NCBI GenBank assembly: GCA_900542395.1
Contig: UQNM01000033.1
Span: forward strand, 1-27,463
Direction: 5' to 3'
DNA: 27,463 bases
Source of the DNA: an uncultured Eubacteriales bacterium
GTDB lineage: Bacteria; Bacillota; Clostridia; Christensenellales; Aristaeellaceae
The position numbers and the translations under genes were made by a program. The notes under the pieces were generated by a model that saw nothing but the letters and a program-made list of their open reading frames with translations, did not search any database and was not told the DNA's origin. Position 1 is the first letter of the stretch. Each line of letters begins with the position of its first letter. Shown one piece after another: positions 9,194-14,992 of the stretch.

Positions 9194-9317
9194 TTATCCA
9201 TTCAGACGGCCGTATGCCAATCTCAATTCGTCGGCAATTTTCACGCCGCTCGGCGTTCCGGCGATGCCGCCCAAGCCCGTTTCGCGCAGAGAAACATCCA
9301 TCTTGTCCCCGACGTCC
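9194..9317 (-). pseudogene. C-terminal remnant resembling L-serine dehydratase alpha chain
   Basis: The minus strand from about 9317 reads RIEKDVGDKMDVSLRETGLG, then GIAGTPSGVKIADELRLAYG to a TAA at 9194-9196. The LRETGLGGxAxTPSG motif is like the C-terminal tail of SdaAA-type serine dehydratases. An in-frame TGA lies only two codons upstream and no start is present, so this is at most a decayed tail. The assignment rests on one short motif and is tentative. The rest of 9120-9430 shows nothing else that I can support. Confidence 0.3.
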
Positions 9318-9437
9318 TTCTCGATACGTGCTCACGCTCACGCGGAGAAAATATCCGAGAAGATCAAGCGGTAAAAGAAGCTCTAGACACACCATTTAAC
9401 AAAATTCAAAAATCCGCCATTTTAACCGAGATGGGAT

Positions 9438-9481
9438 AAAAAAATACAGGCGCGGAAAGCGATTCTGCCTTCCGCGCCTGT
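9438..9481 (-). terminator. Strong terminator, minus-strand direction
   Basis: ACAGGCGCGGAA (9446-9457) pairs perfectly with 9470-9481. The A7 tract at 9438-9444 is a U-run for minus-strand transcripts, so it would stop readthrough from the tRNA region. Confidence 0.8.
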
Positions 9482-9574
9482 TTGCATGATCGGAATGATG
9501 ATGGTCTCGGGATGCCTTTTCAAGAAAATGTCTGAAAACCCTTTGCCATCAGAGCTTTTGAGCCGCTATGGGGT

Positions 9575-9614
9575 AAAAGAAAAGCGCCAGCCTTTGTATC
9601 AAAAGCTGGTGCTT
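9575..9614 (-). terminator. Terminator behind the displaced tRNA-Ser 3' end
   Basis: AAGCGCCAGC (9582-9591) pairs with GCTGGTGCTT (9605-9614) with one G-T pair. The minus strand continues TTTTCTTTT. It sits 5 nt from the duplicated tRNA-Ser CCA end, the spacing expected for a tRNA gene's own terminator. Confidence 0.7.
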
Positions 9615-9618
9615 ACTA

Positions 9619-9722
9619 TGGCGCAGAAGGAGGGATTTGGTTCTCCTCGCTCGCCGCTCGTCGGTCCGACCGGCTCTAAGGCCGCACTGCGGCCTTATTC
9701 ACCCCCGGTCGGTTCAAATCCC
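9619..9722 (-). repeat. Displaced tRNA-Ser(GCU) 3' end with nested palindromes
   Basis: 9619-9639 is a 21-nt exact copy of the last 21 nt of the tRNA-Ser(GCU) gene (9781-9801), CCA included. The copy then departs from tRNA sequence. The following ~80 nt form nested inverted repeats: GGGATTTG (9632-9639) with CAAATCCC (9715-9722), CCGACCGG (9666-9673) with CCGGTCGG (9705-9712), and AAGGCCGC (9678-9685) with GCGGCCTT (9689-9696). 9711-9722 also repeats, in opposite orientation, the T-arm GGTTCAAATCCC of the same tRNA. No complete tRNA can be folded from it. Confidence 0.7.
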
Positions 9723-9747
9723 TTCTCGTCCTATTTCCCTGCATAAC

Positions 9748-9778
9748 AAAAGAGACTCTGATTTCTCAAAGTCTCTTT
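9748..9778 (-). terminator. Hairpin just after tRNA-Ser(GCU)
   Basis: AAAGAGACT (9749-9757) pairs with AGTCTCTTT (9770-9778) with a 12-nt loop, 2 nt downstream of the tRNA CCA end on the minus strand. The T-run is short (about 4). Confidence 0.55.
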
Positions 9779-9780
9779 CT

Positions 9781-9872
9781 TGGCGCAGAAGGAGGGATTT
9801 GAACCCTCGCGCCGCTTACCGCAGCCTACTCCCTTAGCAGGGGAGCCCCTTCGGCCTCTTGGGTACTTCTGC
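9781..9872 (-). tRNA. tRNA-Ser(GCU)
   Basis: This 92-nt minus-strand gene folds as a class II tRNA: acceptor GCAGAAG/CTTCTGC, anticodon stem CTCCC/GGGAG around CTGCTAA with anticodon GCU, a long variable arm, T-loop GGTTCAAATCC, and encoded CCA. It is the second gene of the operon, 34 nt after tRNA-Ser(UGA). Confidence 0.95.
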
Positions 9873-9906
9873 ATGACCGATACGCTATGAAATTCGCCAT
9901 AAAAAA

Positions 9907-9995
9907 TGGCGGAGAGAGAGGGATTCGAACCCCCGGTACCTTGCGGTATCACTGGTTTTCAAGACCAGCGCCATAAACCACTCGGCCATCTCTCC
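9907..9995 (-). tRNA. tRNA-Ser(UGA)
   Basis: This 89-nt minus-strand gene has acceptor GGAGAGA/TCTCTCC, anticodon stem CTGGT/ACCAG with loop carrying UGA, a long variable arm typical of tRNA-Ser, T-loop GGTTCGAATCC and encoded CCA. It is the first gene after the promoter at 10020-10048. Confidence 0.95.
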
Positions 9996-10019
9996 AGTCT
10001 GCTTGAACCAGCGAAACCT

Positions 10020-10048
10020 ATTATAGAATAGTCGGATGATTTTGTCAA
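10020..10048 (-). promoter_or_regulatory. Consensus promoter of the tRNA-Ser operon
   Basis: On the minus strand TTGACA (10048-10043) and TATAAT (10025-10020) are exactly 17 nt apart, both perfect consensus, about 25 nt before the tRNA-Ser(UGA) 5' end. Confidence 0.9.
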
Positions 10049-10221
10049 CCTTTTTTTTCGTTTAATGGTTCGAATCCTAAAATCTCTTCGTTTTCCGCCT
10101 CAAAATCGCGCCATCTCGCCGGACACTCGCCTCCCATCGCCCCCACGCAGCTTGACCGAAATGACCGAATCAAGAATTTCCGTTATTCTTTTTTGCAAGA
10201 ATAGCTTTTATCTACAATCTA

Positions 10222-10273
10222 GACCTCCCTCTTCGAGGGAGGTGGCACGCCGAAGGCGTGACGGAAGGAGTTT
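10222..10273 (+). repeat. Dispersed double-hairpin repeat, copy A
   Basis: Hairpin 1 is CCTCCCTC-TTC-GAGGGAGG (10224-10242). Hairpin 2 is CACGCC-GAA-GGCGTG, followed by the conserved tail GGAAGGAGTT. The same layout recurs at 22709-22753 and 27300-27349, all in the same orientation. It lies in the non-coding stretch between the tRNA operon promoter and the holin gene (10049-10387), which holds no gene that I can support. Confidence 0.85.
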
Positions 10274-10372
10274 CCCTCCTTGAGGGACGTTTTTCATCGT
10301 CGCCGCCTGTGGCGGATTCAGACGATGGAAAACGCCGAAGGTTGGCACGGCGCAGCCGTGACTGAAGGAGTC
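10274..10372 (+). repeat. Degenerate repeat copy with a nested palindrome
   Basis: CCCTCCTTGAGGGA (10274-10287) resembles hairpin 1. At the other end, CACGGC-GCA-GCCGTG followed by ACTGAAGGAGT (10346-10371) resembles hairpin 2 plus tail. Between them sits a 14-bp stem CGTTTTTCATCGTC/GACGATGGAAAACG (about 10288-10335, one G-T pair) with an inner GCCGCC/GGCGG stem. It looks like one palindrome inserted inside another copy of the repeat. Confidence 0.6.
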
Positions 10373-10387
10373 GTTCCCGCACGCTCC

Positions 10388-10849
10388 CTATTGCCGCCCC
10401 TGCGCTCTCCCTTCCTCGCCGTCTCCCTGCGCCACGTCCAGCAGTTTCCCCAGCAGCGGCACATTCAGCCCGAAAATCTCCAAATTCTCAATGAGGCTCA
10501 CCAACTCCGTAGCGATCATGTAGGTCATCGCCGCGCCGCAGACGCTCGTCACCCCCAGCCCGTTGCCCACACTCACGCAAACGCCGACCACCAGCCACTC
10601 AAGCCCCTTTTTCATCACGCCCATCAGCAGCGCACCGGAGGAGACCTTTCCGCTCTCCGTCTTGCGGGATTTCCCCGTCACCGCGCACAGCAGCCCGGTC
10701 AGGATGTCCGCGCCCTGCACGATGAGCAGCGCCTGCGCCAGCGGCGGCAGACCCGTCCACCACGCCAGTGCCGCGCCAATCAGCGCACCGATCCAGTTCA
10801 CCACATTTGGCTTCACGCCCTTCATCACCTGCATCGTCTTTTCTTCCAT
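10388..10849 (-). CDS. Phage holin (Phage_holin_4/toxin-secretion lysis holin type)
   Basis: This 153-residue protein has at least three hydrophobic segments: roughly 17-36, 38-58 and 80-110. They carry the family pattern VVNWIGALIGAALAWWTGLP, LIVQGADILTGLL and SSGALLMGVMKKGLEWLVV. A polar C-terminal tail follows. Holins of this family oligomerise in the cytoplasmic membrane and release the endolysin at the end of infection. The gene is the last of the phage late operon, 16 nt after the endolysin stop, with a GAGGGGG site 7 nt before ATG. No standard terminator follows, only the repeat hairpins at 10222-10372. Confidence 0.88.
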   Translation of the reverse strand: MEEKTMQVMKGVKPNVVNWIGALIGAALAWWTGLPPLAQALLIVQGADILTGLLCAVTGKSRKTESGKVSSGALLMGVMKKGLEWLVVGVCVSVGNGLGVTSVCGAAMTYMIATELVSLIENLEIFGLNVPLLGKLLDVAQGDGEEGRAQGRQ

Positions 10850-10864
10850 CTGTGTTCCCCCTCT

Positions 10865-11506
10865 TTAATCCTCTCCGGCCTTGCAGCAGTATGTCCCGCT
10901 GATCCAGCCCGTGTGTCCCCGATATACCGTGCGCAGCCAGCCGTCCTTTTCCTCCAGCACGGCAAGCCGCGTTCCGTCCGGGATCATCTGCATGTATCGC
11001 CCGTTCGGCTTTACCCGCATCCGAAGTCCGCCCCCTGCGCAGACGATGACACGCCCATATTCGGCGCTTCCCGCCCGTTCGCCGCCCGCGCTTTTGTCTC
11101 CGCTTCCTTCTGCCTCAATCATCCGATGCGCCCCCAGCCCGTTCCACCCCGCCTTCGCCGTCAGCGCGGTCTCGACCACGCCGCCCCGGCTCTTGCTTGA
11201 GTGGATGACCGTGCCCCGCTCCGTCACCAGCCCGGTGTGTCTCACGTCGCCCGTGCCCACGCCCATGAACGCCAGCATCCCCGCCTTTGCGCCGGAAATC
11301 CCCGACTGCCGCCAGATCAAATGGCGATACTTCGGCGCACTGTCAAAGCTGTTCCAAAGCTCGTTCGTGCCTGCCGTCGTGTAGCGCTTGTCGCCGCCCG
11401 GCGCTGTGCGGATGACCTTCTTGATGAGGTTGATGCAGTCCAGCTCGCTGTACGCCGTCCCGATCAGCCCACGCGCCGCGCGGATGGCTTCTTCTGCCTG
11501 AATCAT
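10865..11506 (-). CDS. Phage endolysin: NlpC/P60-type peptidase with SH3 domain
   Basis: The protein has 213 residues from the ATG at 11504-11506, chosen because GGGGGG lies 8 nt upstream; an upstream GTG at 11515 abuts the Shine-Dalgarno. Residues 1-~130 look like an NlpC/P60 or CHAP-like cysteine peptidase: Cys24 in YSELDCINLIKKV, His90 in DVRHTGLV, and a polar third position near His102 (VIHSSKS). Residues ~150-208 are a bacterial SH3 cell-wall-binding domain (LRMRVKPNGRYMQMIPDGT...GWLRTVYRGHTGWISGTY). The expected activity is cleavage of peptidoglycan stem peptides during lysis. It lies directly before the holin. Confidence 0.88.
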   Translation of the reverse strand: MIQAEEAIRAARGLIGTAYSELDCINLIKKVIRTAPGGDKRYTTAGTNELWNSFDSAPKYRHLIWRQSGISGAKAGMLAFMGVGTGDVRHTGLVTERGTVIHSSKSRGGVVETALTAKAGWNGLGAHRMIEAEGSGDKSAGGERAGSAEYGRVIVCAGGGLRMRVKPNGRYMQMIPDGTRLAVLEEKDGWLRTVYRGHTGWISGTYCCKAGED

Positions 11507-11525
11507 CGGGTTCACCCCCCTTGCG

Positions 11526-11657
11526 TCACTCCGTCACGAGGTCTTCGCAACCGCTGTCGATCAGGACTTCTTTGACCTTATCCTTGAGCAGGCGCGGAAC
11601 CTGCGCGTAGGTCTTCTTGCCAAGCATAATCTGCTGTGCCCATAACTTAGCCATCAT
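11526..11657 (-). CDS. CD1375-like small phage protein
   Basis: This is a 43-residue protein, MMAKLWAQQIMLGKKTYAQV then PRLLKDKVKEVLIDSG. It matches the pattern of the CD1375-family peptides (a MAKxYAxxIxxGxKTxxxVPxxxKxxVxxLL core) found between tail-fibre and lysis genes in clostridial phages. AAAGGA lies 7 nt before the first of two adjacent ATGs (11657), which favours this start over an earlier in-frame ATG at 11711. Function is unknown. Confidence 0.8.
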   Translation of the reverse strand: MMAKLWAQQIMLGKKTYAQVPRLLKDKVKEVLIDSGCEDLVTE

Positions 11658-11697
11658 ATCTTCTTCCTTTCCGCTCATCACGAGCAATCCAAAAATG

Positions 11698-12051
11698 TTA
11701 AGCATATACAATCTCGCTCATTTCGAGAATGCATTGCAGCAGGGTTTCGTTCTGGTCTTCGAGCGCTTTAATGCGCTCCTCTTGCGTCGGTTGTGGCTCT
11801 CCCGGTTCCGGCACTTCCGGCTCGACGTACACACTGCCGTCGTCGGAGAGCTGCACCGCGTTGTCAAGGGTGCGGTAAACGGTCGTGTAATCGCTAAAAT
11901 CGCCGAGCTGGGTCACGCCGTCCATGCGCCACGTCGTAAAGCCTGTTGTTGGAGCGTCGGCGATACCGCCAAGCTCAATAACATGCTCACTGTGCCGCGA
12001 AAACGTTACTTCCCGGATTTCGTCCGAGGCGTTTATCTTGATTTTAATCAT
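11698..12051 (-). CDS. Small phage tail-end protein, hypothetical
   Basis: The protein has 117 residues. The N-terminal ~75 are beta-rich (MIKIKINASDEIREVTFSRH, then a VIELGGIADAP segment). An acidic Pro/Glu linker follows (PEVPEPGEPQPTQEE), then a short amphipathic helix ending LEDQNETLLQCILEMSEIVY that looks like an oligomerisation helix. GAGG lies before ATG. Position between fibre and CD1375-like genes is typical of small tail accessory proteins in Gram-positive phages, but I do not recognise the family firmly. Confidence 0.7.
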   Translation of the reverse strand: MIKIKINASDEIREVTFSRHSEHVIELGGIADAPTTGFTTWRMDGVTQLGDFSDYTTVYRTLDNAVQLSDDGSVYVEPEVPEPGEPQPTQEERIKALEDQNETLLQCILEMSEIVYA

Positions 12052-12093
12052 TGCATATCCTCGTTTTCACAGTCAATTCCGTTCCTATTCGGT

Positions 12094-13296
12094 TTATATT
12101 TGTACCCATGTAATTTGTTTAGCGCCGTTTATTTGGATGCCCAAAAACGCATTGCTGCTAGAACTAACGCCCACATAATACGTGTCCGAATAATAACTTC
12201 CCGGCCAGCTTCCGCCACTAATCCGGATAAAGCCGCCATAGTCAGCCGGCATCGTATTCCCTTTGGTTTTTTCAGAGTAAAAACCACCAGACTTTATCGA
12301 GCCGACATTATTTTTTATGGATTTAACCGCTTCGGCGCTGGCGACTTTTTTAGACAAGTCCGTGCTCGCCATAATCTCTTCTAATGTCAGCGCGTCGGAT
12401 TGATTGATTTTAGCGTCAACATCGGTCTTTAGCGAACTAACCGTCGTCTCATCTACCGCCCCGATGTTCTCCCTTGCCTGTGCCTTTTGCGCATCATCAA
12501 GCGTCTGCGCCGTATACAGCACAACTTCCTGCGGCGCGTCCTTTCCCGGATCGCCCTTCTCGCCTTTCTCGCCCGTGTCGCCCTTCATCCCCTGCGGAAT
12601 CGTAAATTCCACCATCGGGTTTTCCGCCGTGCCGCTCTGCGTAACGCTCGCCGCCGTCCCGGCCTCGCCCGTCACAGCCGTGACGGTAAACCTTGGCGTT
12701 GCGCCCGTCGCGCCCGGGCTTCCATCCCTGCCGGGGTCGCCCTTTTCGCCTTTCTCGCCTCGCGCGCCCGGTGCGCCGGGTTCGCCCTTGTCGCCCTTCG
12801 CGCCGGGGTCGCCTTTTTCGCCCTTCGCGCCGTCGCGCCCCGGCTCGCCGCGTGGACCCTGCATCAGCTTCTCAAACCGAATCCTCAGCGTCTGGTTGAC
12901 CGGCTGACCGAACCCGTTGTTTGCCGCGCTCGATAGCTCGCCAATCGCCGCCATGACGAACAGGATTCCCGGCGGACATGGCGTGATGATCTGCTTTGCG
13001 TCCGTCACCTCGCCGTTTTCGTCCACGTTGGCCTGAATCGCCAGCCGCACATCCCAGACATATTCGCGCGGTTTCAGCCTCGCCGTGTCCTCACTTTCAA
13101 AGCAGACGACAAACCGCCCGTCCGCTTCCGGCGCAATCGTCTTTTCAATCAGCGCGCGCCGTTTCGGTCTCTCCCTGACGGTGAAAATCGCCCGGTCGTT
13201 TGCCGTCGGCACATACCCGGTTTCGTCCGGGCAAATCGCCATCAGCGCCGTGTCGCCCGCCGTAATCGAAATCTGGTTTCCGCTTACGCGAAACAT
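12094..13296 (-). CDS. Phage tail fibre with collagen-like repeats
   Basis: This is a 400-residue protein. Residues 1-~145 form a beta-rich virion-attachment domain (SITAGDTALMAI, then YVWDVRLAI), like BppU-type or virion-anchoring heads. Gly-X-Y collagen-like repeats fill ~147-200 and ~236-254, with an intervening beta segment. A helix with the common fibre motif AQTLDDAQKAQARENIGA follows (263-280), then a coiled coil, and a ~65-residue C-terminal tip (GGFIRISGGSWPGSYYSDTY). Trimeric triple-helix shafts of this kind present receptor-binding tips. GGAGG lies 8 nt before ATG, inside the previous gene, which it overlaps by 13 nt. Confidence 0.85.
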   Translation of the reverse strand: MFRVSGNQISITAGDTALMAICPDETGYVPTANDRAIFTVRERPKRRALIEKTIAPEADGRFVVCFESEDTARLKPREYVWDVRLAIQANVDENGEVTDAKQIITPCPPGILFVMAAIGELSSAANNGFGQPVNQTLRIRFEKLMQGPRGEPGRDGAKGEKGDPGAKGDKGEPGAPGARGEKGEKGDPGRDGSPGATGATPRFTVTAVTGEAGTAASVTQSGTAENPMVEFTIPQGMKGDTGEKGEKGDPGKDAPQEVVLYTAQTLDDAQKAQARENIGAVDETTVSSLKTDVDAKINQSDALTLEEIMASTDLSKKVASAEAVKSIKNNVGSIKSGGFYSEKTKGNTMPADYGGFIRISGGSWPGSYYSDTYYVGVSSSSNAFLGIQINGAKQITWVQI

Positions 13297-14180
13297 CGCT
13301 TCTCCCTCCTTTTCTTCATGTATAGCCGGATGCCATCGACCATCATCCCCGTCAGCTTCACGCCGTTGAGCACCACGTCCTCCACTTGCTCACCGTTGAA
13401 GATCACCGGCACGTCGTTCTTGCGCAGGAATGTCACCCGCGCCGAACCGTCCGCGTTGACGGCGTTTCCGCCGCCCGCCGTTGTGGATGCGCTGTATACC
13501 GTACCGCCCGCGCTGGTGAAGCTGGGCAGCCCGCCGATGTAGCCGCTTCCGCCGCCTCCGCCTGCGCCGCCGCCCATATACCTGTTGCCGCCATTTCCGC
13601 CGTACCAGCCGCCGCCGCCGCCACCACCAGCGCCAGTTTCTAGGCCGCCATCCGCCCAATACCAGTCGCCCTGTCCACCTTGTCCGAAAGACCCTTTATT
13701 GCTTCCGCCTGAACCTGGTCCAGTCTGTGTTCCGCCATAGCCGCCGCCGTACCAGCCGCCGCCCTTGCCGCCCTCGCCGTTGGCCTGCCCTGTGCCGCCT
13801 CCGCCGCCCGCGACAAGCAGCACCGCCGCCTTGTTGCCGGACAGGTTTTTCAGCTCGCCCGTCTTCGTGGCGATGTGCGTCGCGCCGCCGCCCCAACCGG
13901 CGTTTCCTCTTCCGCCGCCGTTATAGGGATTGTTGCATCCGCCCACGCAGATGTAGTAGACCTCGCCCTTCTTGCAGAGCTTGTAGCCCACGCTGTACCC
14001 GCCTTTTCCATTGGTGTTGTAGTTGTTTCCATAGTTGCCGCTGCCATGCAGCGCCGAGTTAGACCCGCCTGCGCCCCAAACCTCGAATTTGTAAATGCCG
14101 TCATGCGGAATGGTGACGCTCTGCATCCCGCCCGTGTAGGCGTAGTCCTGATAGCTTCCCTTGCTCGTCGTAATCGCCAT
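13284..14180 (-). CDS. Glycine-rich phage tail-tip/receptor-binding protein
   Basis: This 298-residue protein is dominated by Gly-rich tracts (residues ~45-225, with runs such as GGGGGGGWYGGNGG). It begins with a beta domain, YAYTGGMQSVTIPHDGIYKFEVWGAGG, that matches the start of Gly-rich PGG-type tip domains in other phage proteins. Such domains form polyglycine helix bundles that contact the host surface. A basic C-terminal segment (LYMKKRREKR) ends the protein. GAGGTG lies just before ATG, and the gene starts 8 nt after the preceding stop. It is low-complexity but has clean coding structure. Confidence 0.8.
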   Translation of the reverse strand: MAITTSKGSYQDYAYTGGMQSVTIPHDGIYKFEVWGAGGSNSALHGSGNYGNNYNTNGKGGYSVGYKLCKKGEVYYICVGGCNNPYNGGGRGNAGWGGGATHIATKTGELKNLSGNKAAVLLVAGGGGGTGQANGEGGKGGGWYGGGYGGTQTGPGSGGSNKGSFGQGGQGDWYWADGGLETGAGGGGGGGWYGGNGGNRYMGGGAGGGGGSGYIGGLPSFTSAGGTVYSASTTAGGGNAVNADGSARVTFLRKNDVPVIFNGEQVEDVVLNGVKLTGMMVDGIRLYMKKRREKRCFA

Positions 14181-14188
14181 GGTTCACC

Positions 14189-14992
14189 TCACGTCGTTGT
14201 AATGTACAGAATCCCGTTCGAAAGCTGGAACCGAGCGCCGACGGGTCCCGGGTCGCCTTTGTCGCCCGGGTCGCCCTTGTCCCCCTTCGCACCCGGCTGT
14301 CCGCGCTCAACGCCCAGCGTCAGCACGAGCTTCCCGTCGATGTCGGCCATCTGCGCCGTGCTTCCGCTGCCGTATTCCCGCGTCTGCGCCTGAATGTTCA
14401 TGTTCGCAAGCCGCTGCGCCTGCGTGTTCGCCGACAGCGCCGCCGTGCTCGCTTCCGTTCCGGCCTTCTGCGCCGCTTCCGCCTGCGTCTTCGCGCCCTC
14501 TGCCGCCGCGTTCGCCTCGGAAATCGCCGTGTTCATCTTCGAGAGCGTCAGGTTGATTTCCGTCACCAGCGCGTCCCATGCGTTGCTCTGGCTGGGCGTG
14601 ACCTGTGTGCTCGGCGCGGGGCGGCTGATGGGCGTGAAACTCCCCTCGTAACAGGTTTTCGCGCGCGTCTCATCCGCCGTCGCGCCGTAGCTCACATAGA
14701 CGAATACCTTCACCGCGCCGCTTCTTTTCAGATACACGTCCGGGATGTCCGCCATCCAGCAGCCCGTTTCCGCGTCAAAGGACGCGATGCGCGTTTCCGT
14801 CTGGCTGTCCCCCGCGTAGCCGTATTGCGCCTGCACCGTCACCACGTCCCCCGCGAGGAAGTCGTCCATTTCGGCCAGCTCGTCCGGGGTCGGCAGCCCG
14901 CGCATCCTGAGCCGCTGCCCCGTGTCGTACTGGTAAACCCCGGCAATGGCCGCGTTCTTGTGCGTTCTGGATTCAAAATTGGCCTCGATCAT
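14189..14992 (-). CDS. BppU-like upper baseplate/tail protein with collagen-like end
   Basis: The protein has 267 residues from ATG 14990-14992, which overlaps the TGA of the giant gene by 4 nt (ATGA). A longer reading upstream is the antisense-independent shadow of the giant gene and is not used. Residues 1-~125 resemble a BppU N-terminal domain (MIEANFESRTHKNAA, FLAGDVVTVQAQYGYAG, ETGCWMADIPDVYLKRSGAV). Residues ~137-200 are an Ala-rich coiled coil, and ~231-252 are a Gly-X-Y collagen-like stretch followed by a short beta tip. GGAGG lies 13 nt before ATG, somewhat far, consistent with translational coupling. Confidence 0.75.
   Translation of the reverse strand: MIEANFESRTHKNAAIAGVYQYDTGQRLRMRGLPTPDELAEMDDFLAGDVVTVQAQYGYAGDSQTETRIASFDAETGCWMADIPDVYLKRSGAVKVFVYVSYGATADETRAKTCYEGSFTPISRPAPSTQVTPSQSNAWDALVTEINLTLSKMNTAISEANAAAEGAKTQAEAAQKAGTEASTAALSANTQAQRLANMNIQAQTREYGSGSTAQMADIDGKLVLTLGVERGQPGAKGDKGDPGDKGDPGPVGARFQLSNGILYITTT

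Noticed and set aside
9781..9995. The tRNA-Ser genes as the attachment site of the prophage
   Set aside because: Their 3' ends point left, away from the phage genes on the right, and no integrase is seen. The 3'-end duplication lies on the other side.
10067..10077. GGTTCGAATCC as an att core or tRNA remnant
   Set aside because: It is only 11 nt and common to all tRNA T-loops; no surrounding tRNA structure or second copy bounding the phage is present.
10172..10194. AAGAAT/ATTCTT hairpin with a T-run
   Set aside because: The stem is only 6 bp and almost entirely A-T, too weak to call a terminator.
10280..11384. Plus-strand frames opposite the holin and endolysin
   Set aside because: They overlap genes with clear holin and NlpC/P60-SH3 patterns, and 10280-10387 is palindromic repeat sequence.
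12500..12860. Repetitive pattern that might be read as a direct-repeat or CRISPR-like array
   Set aside because: The periodicity is 9 nt and is explained by Gly-X-Y codons of the collagen-like fibre; there are no spacer units.
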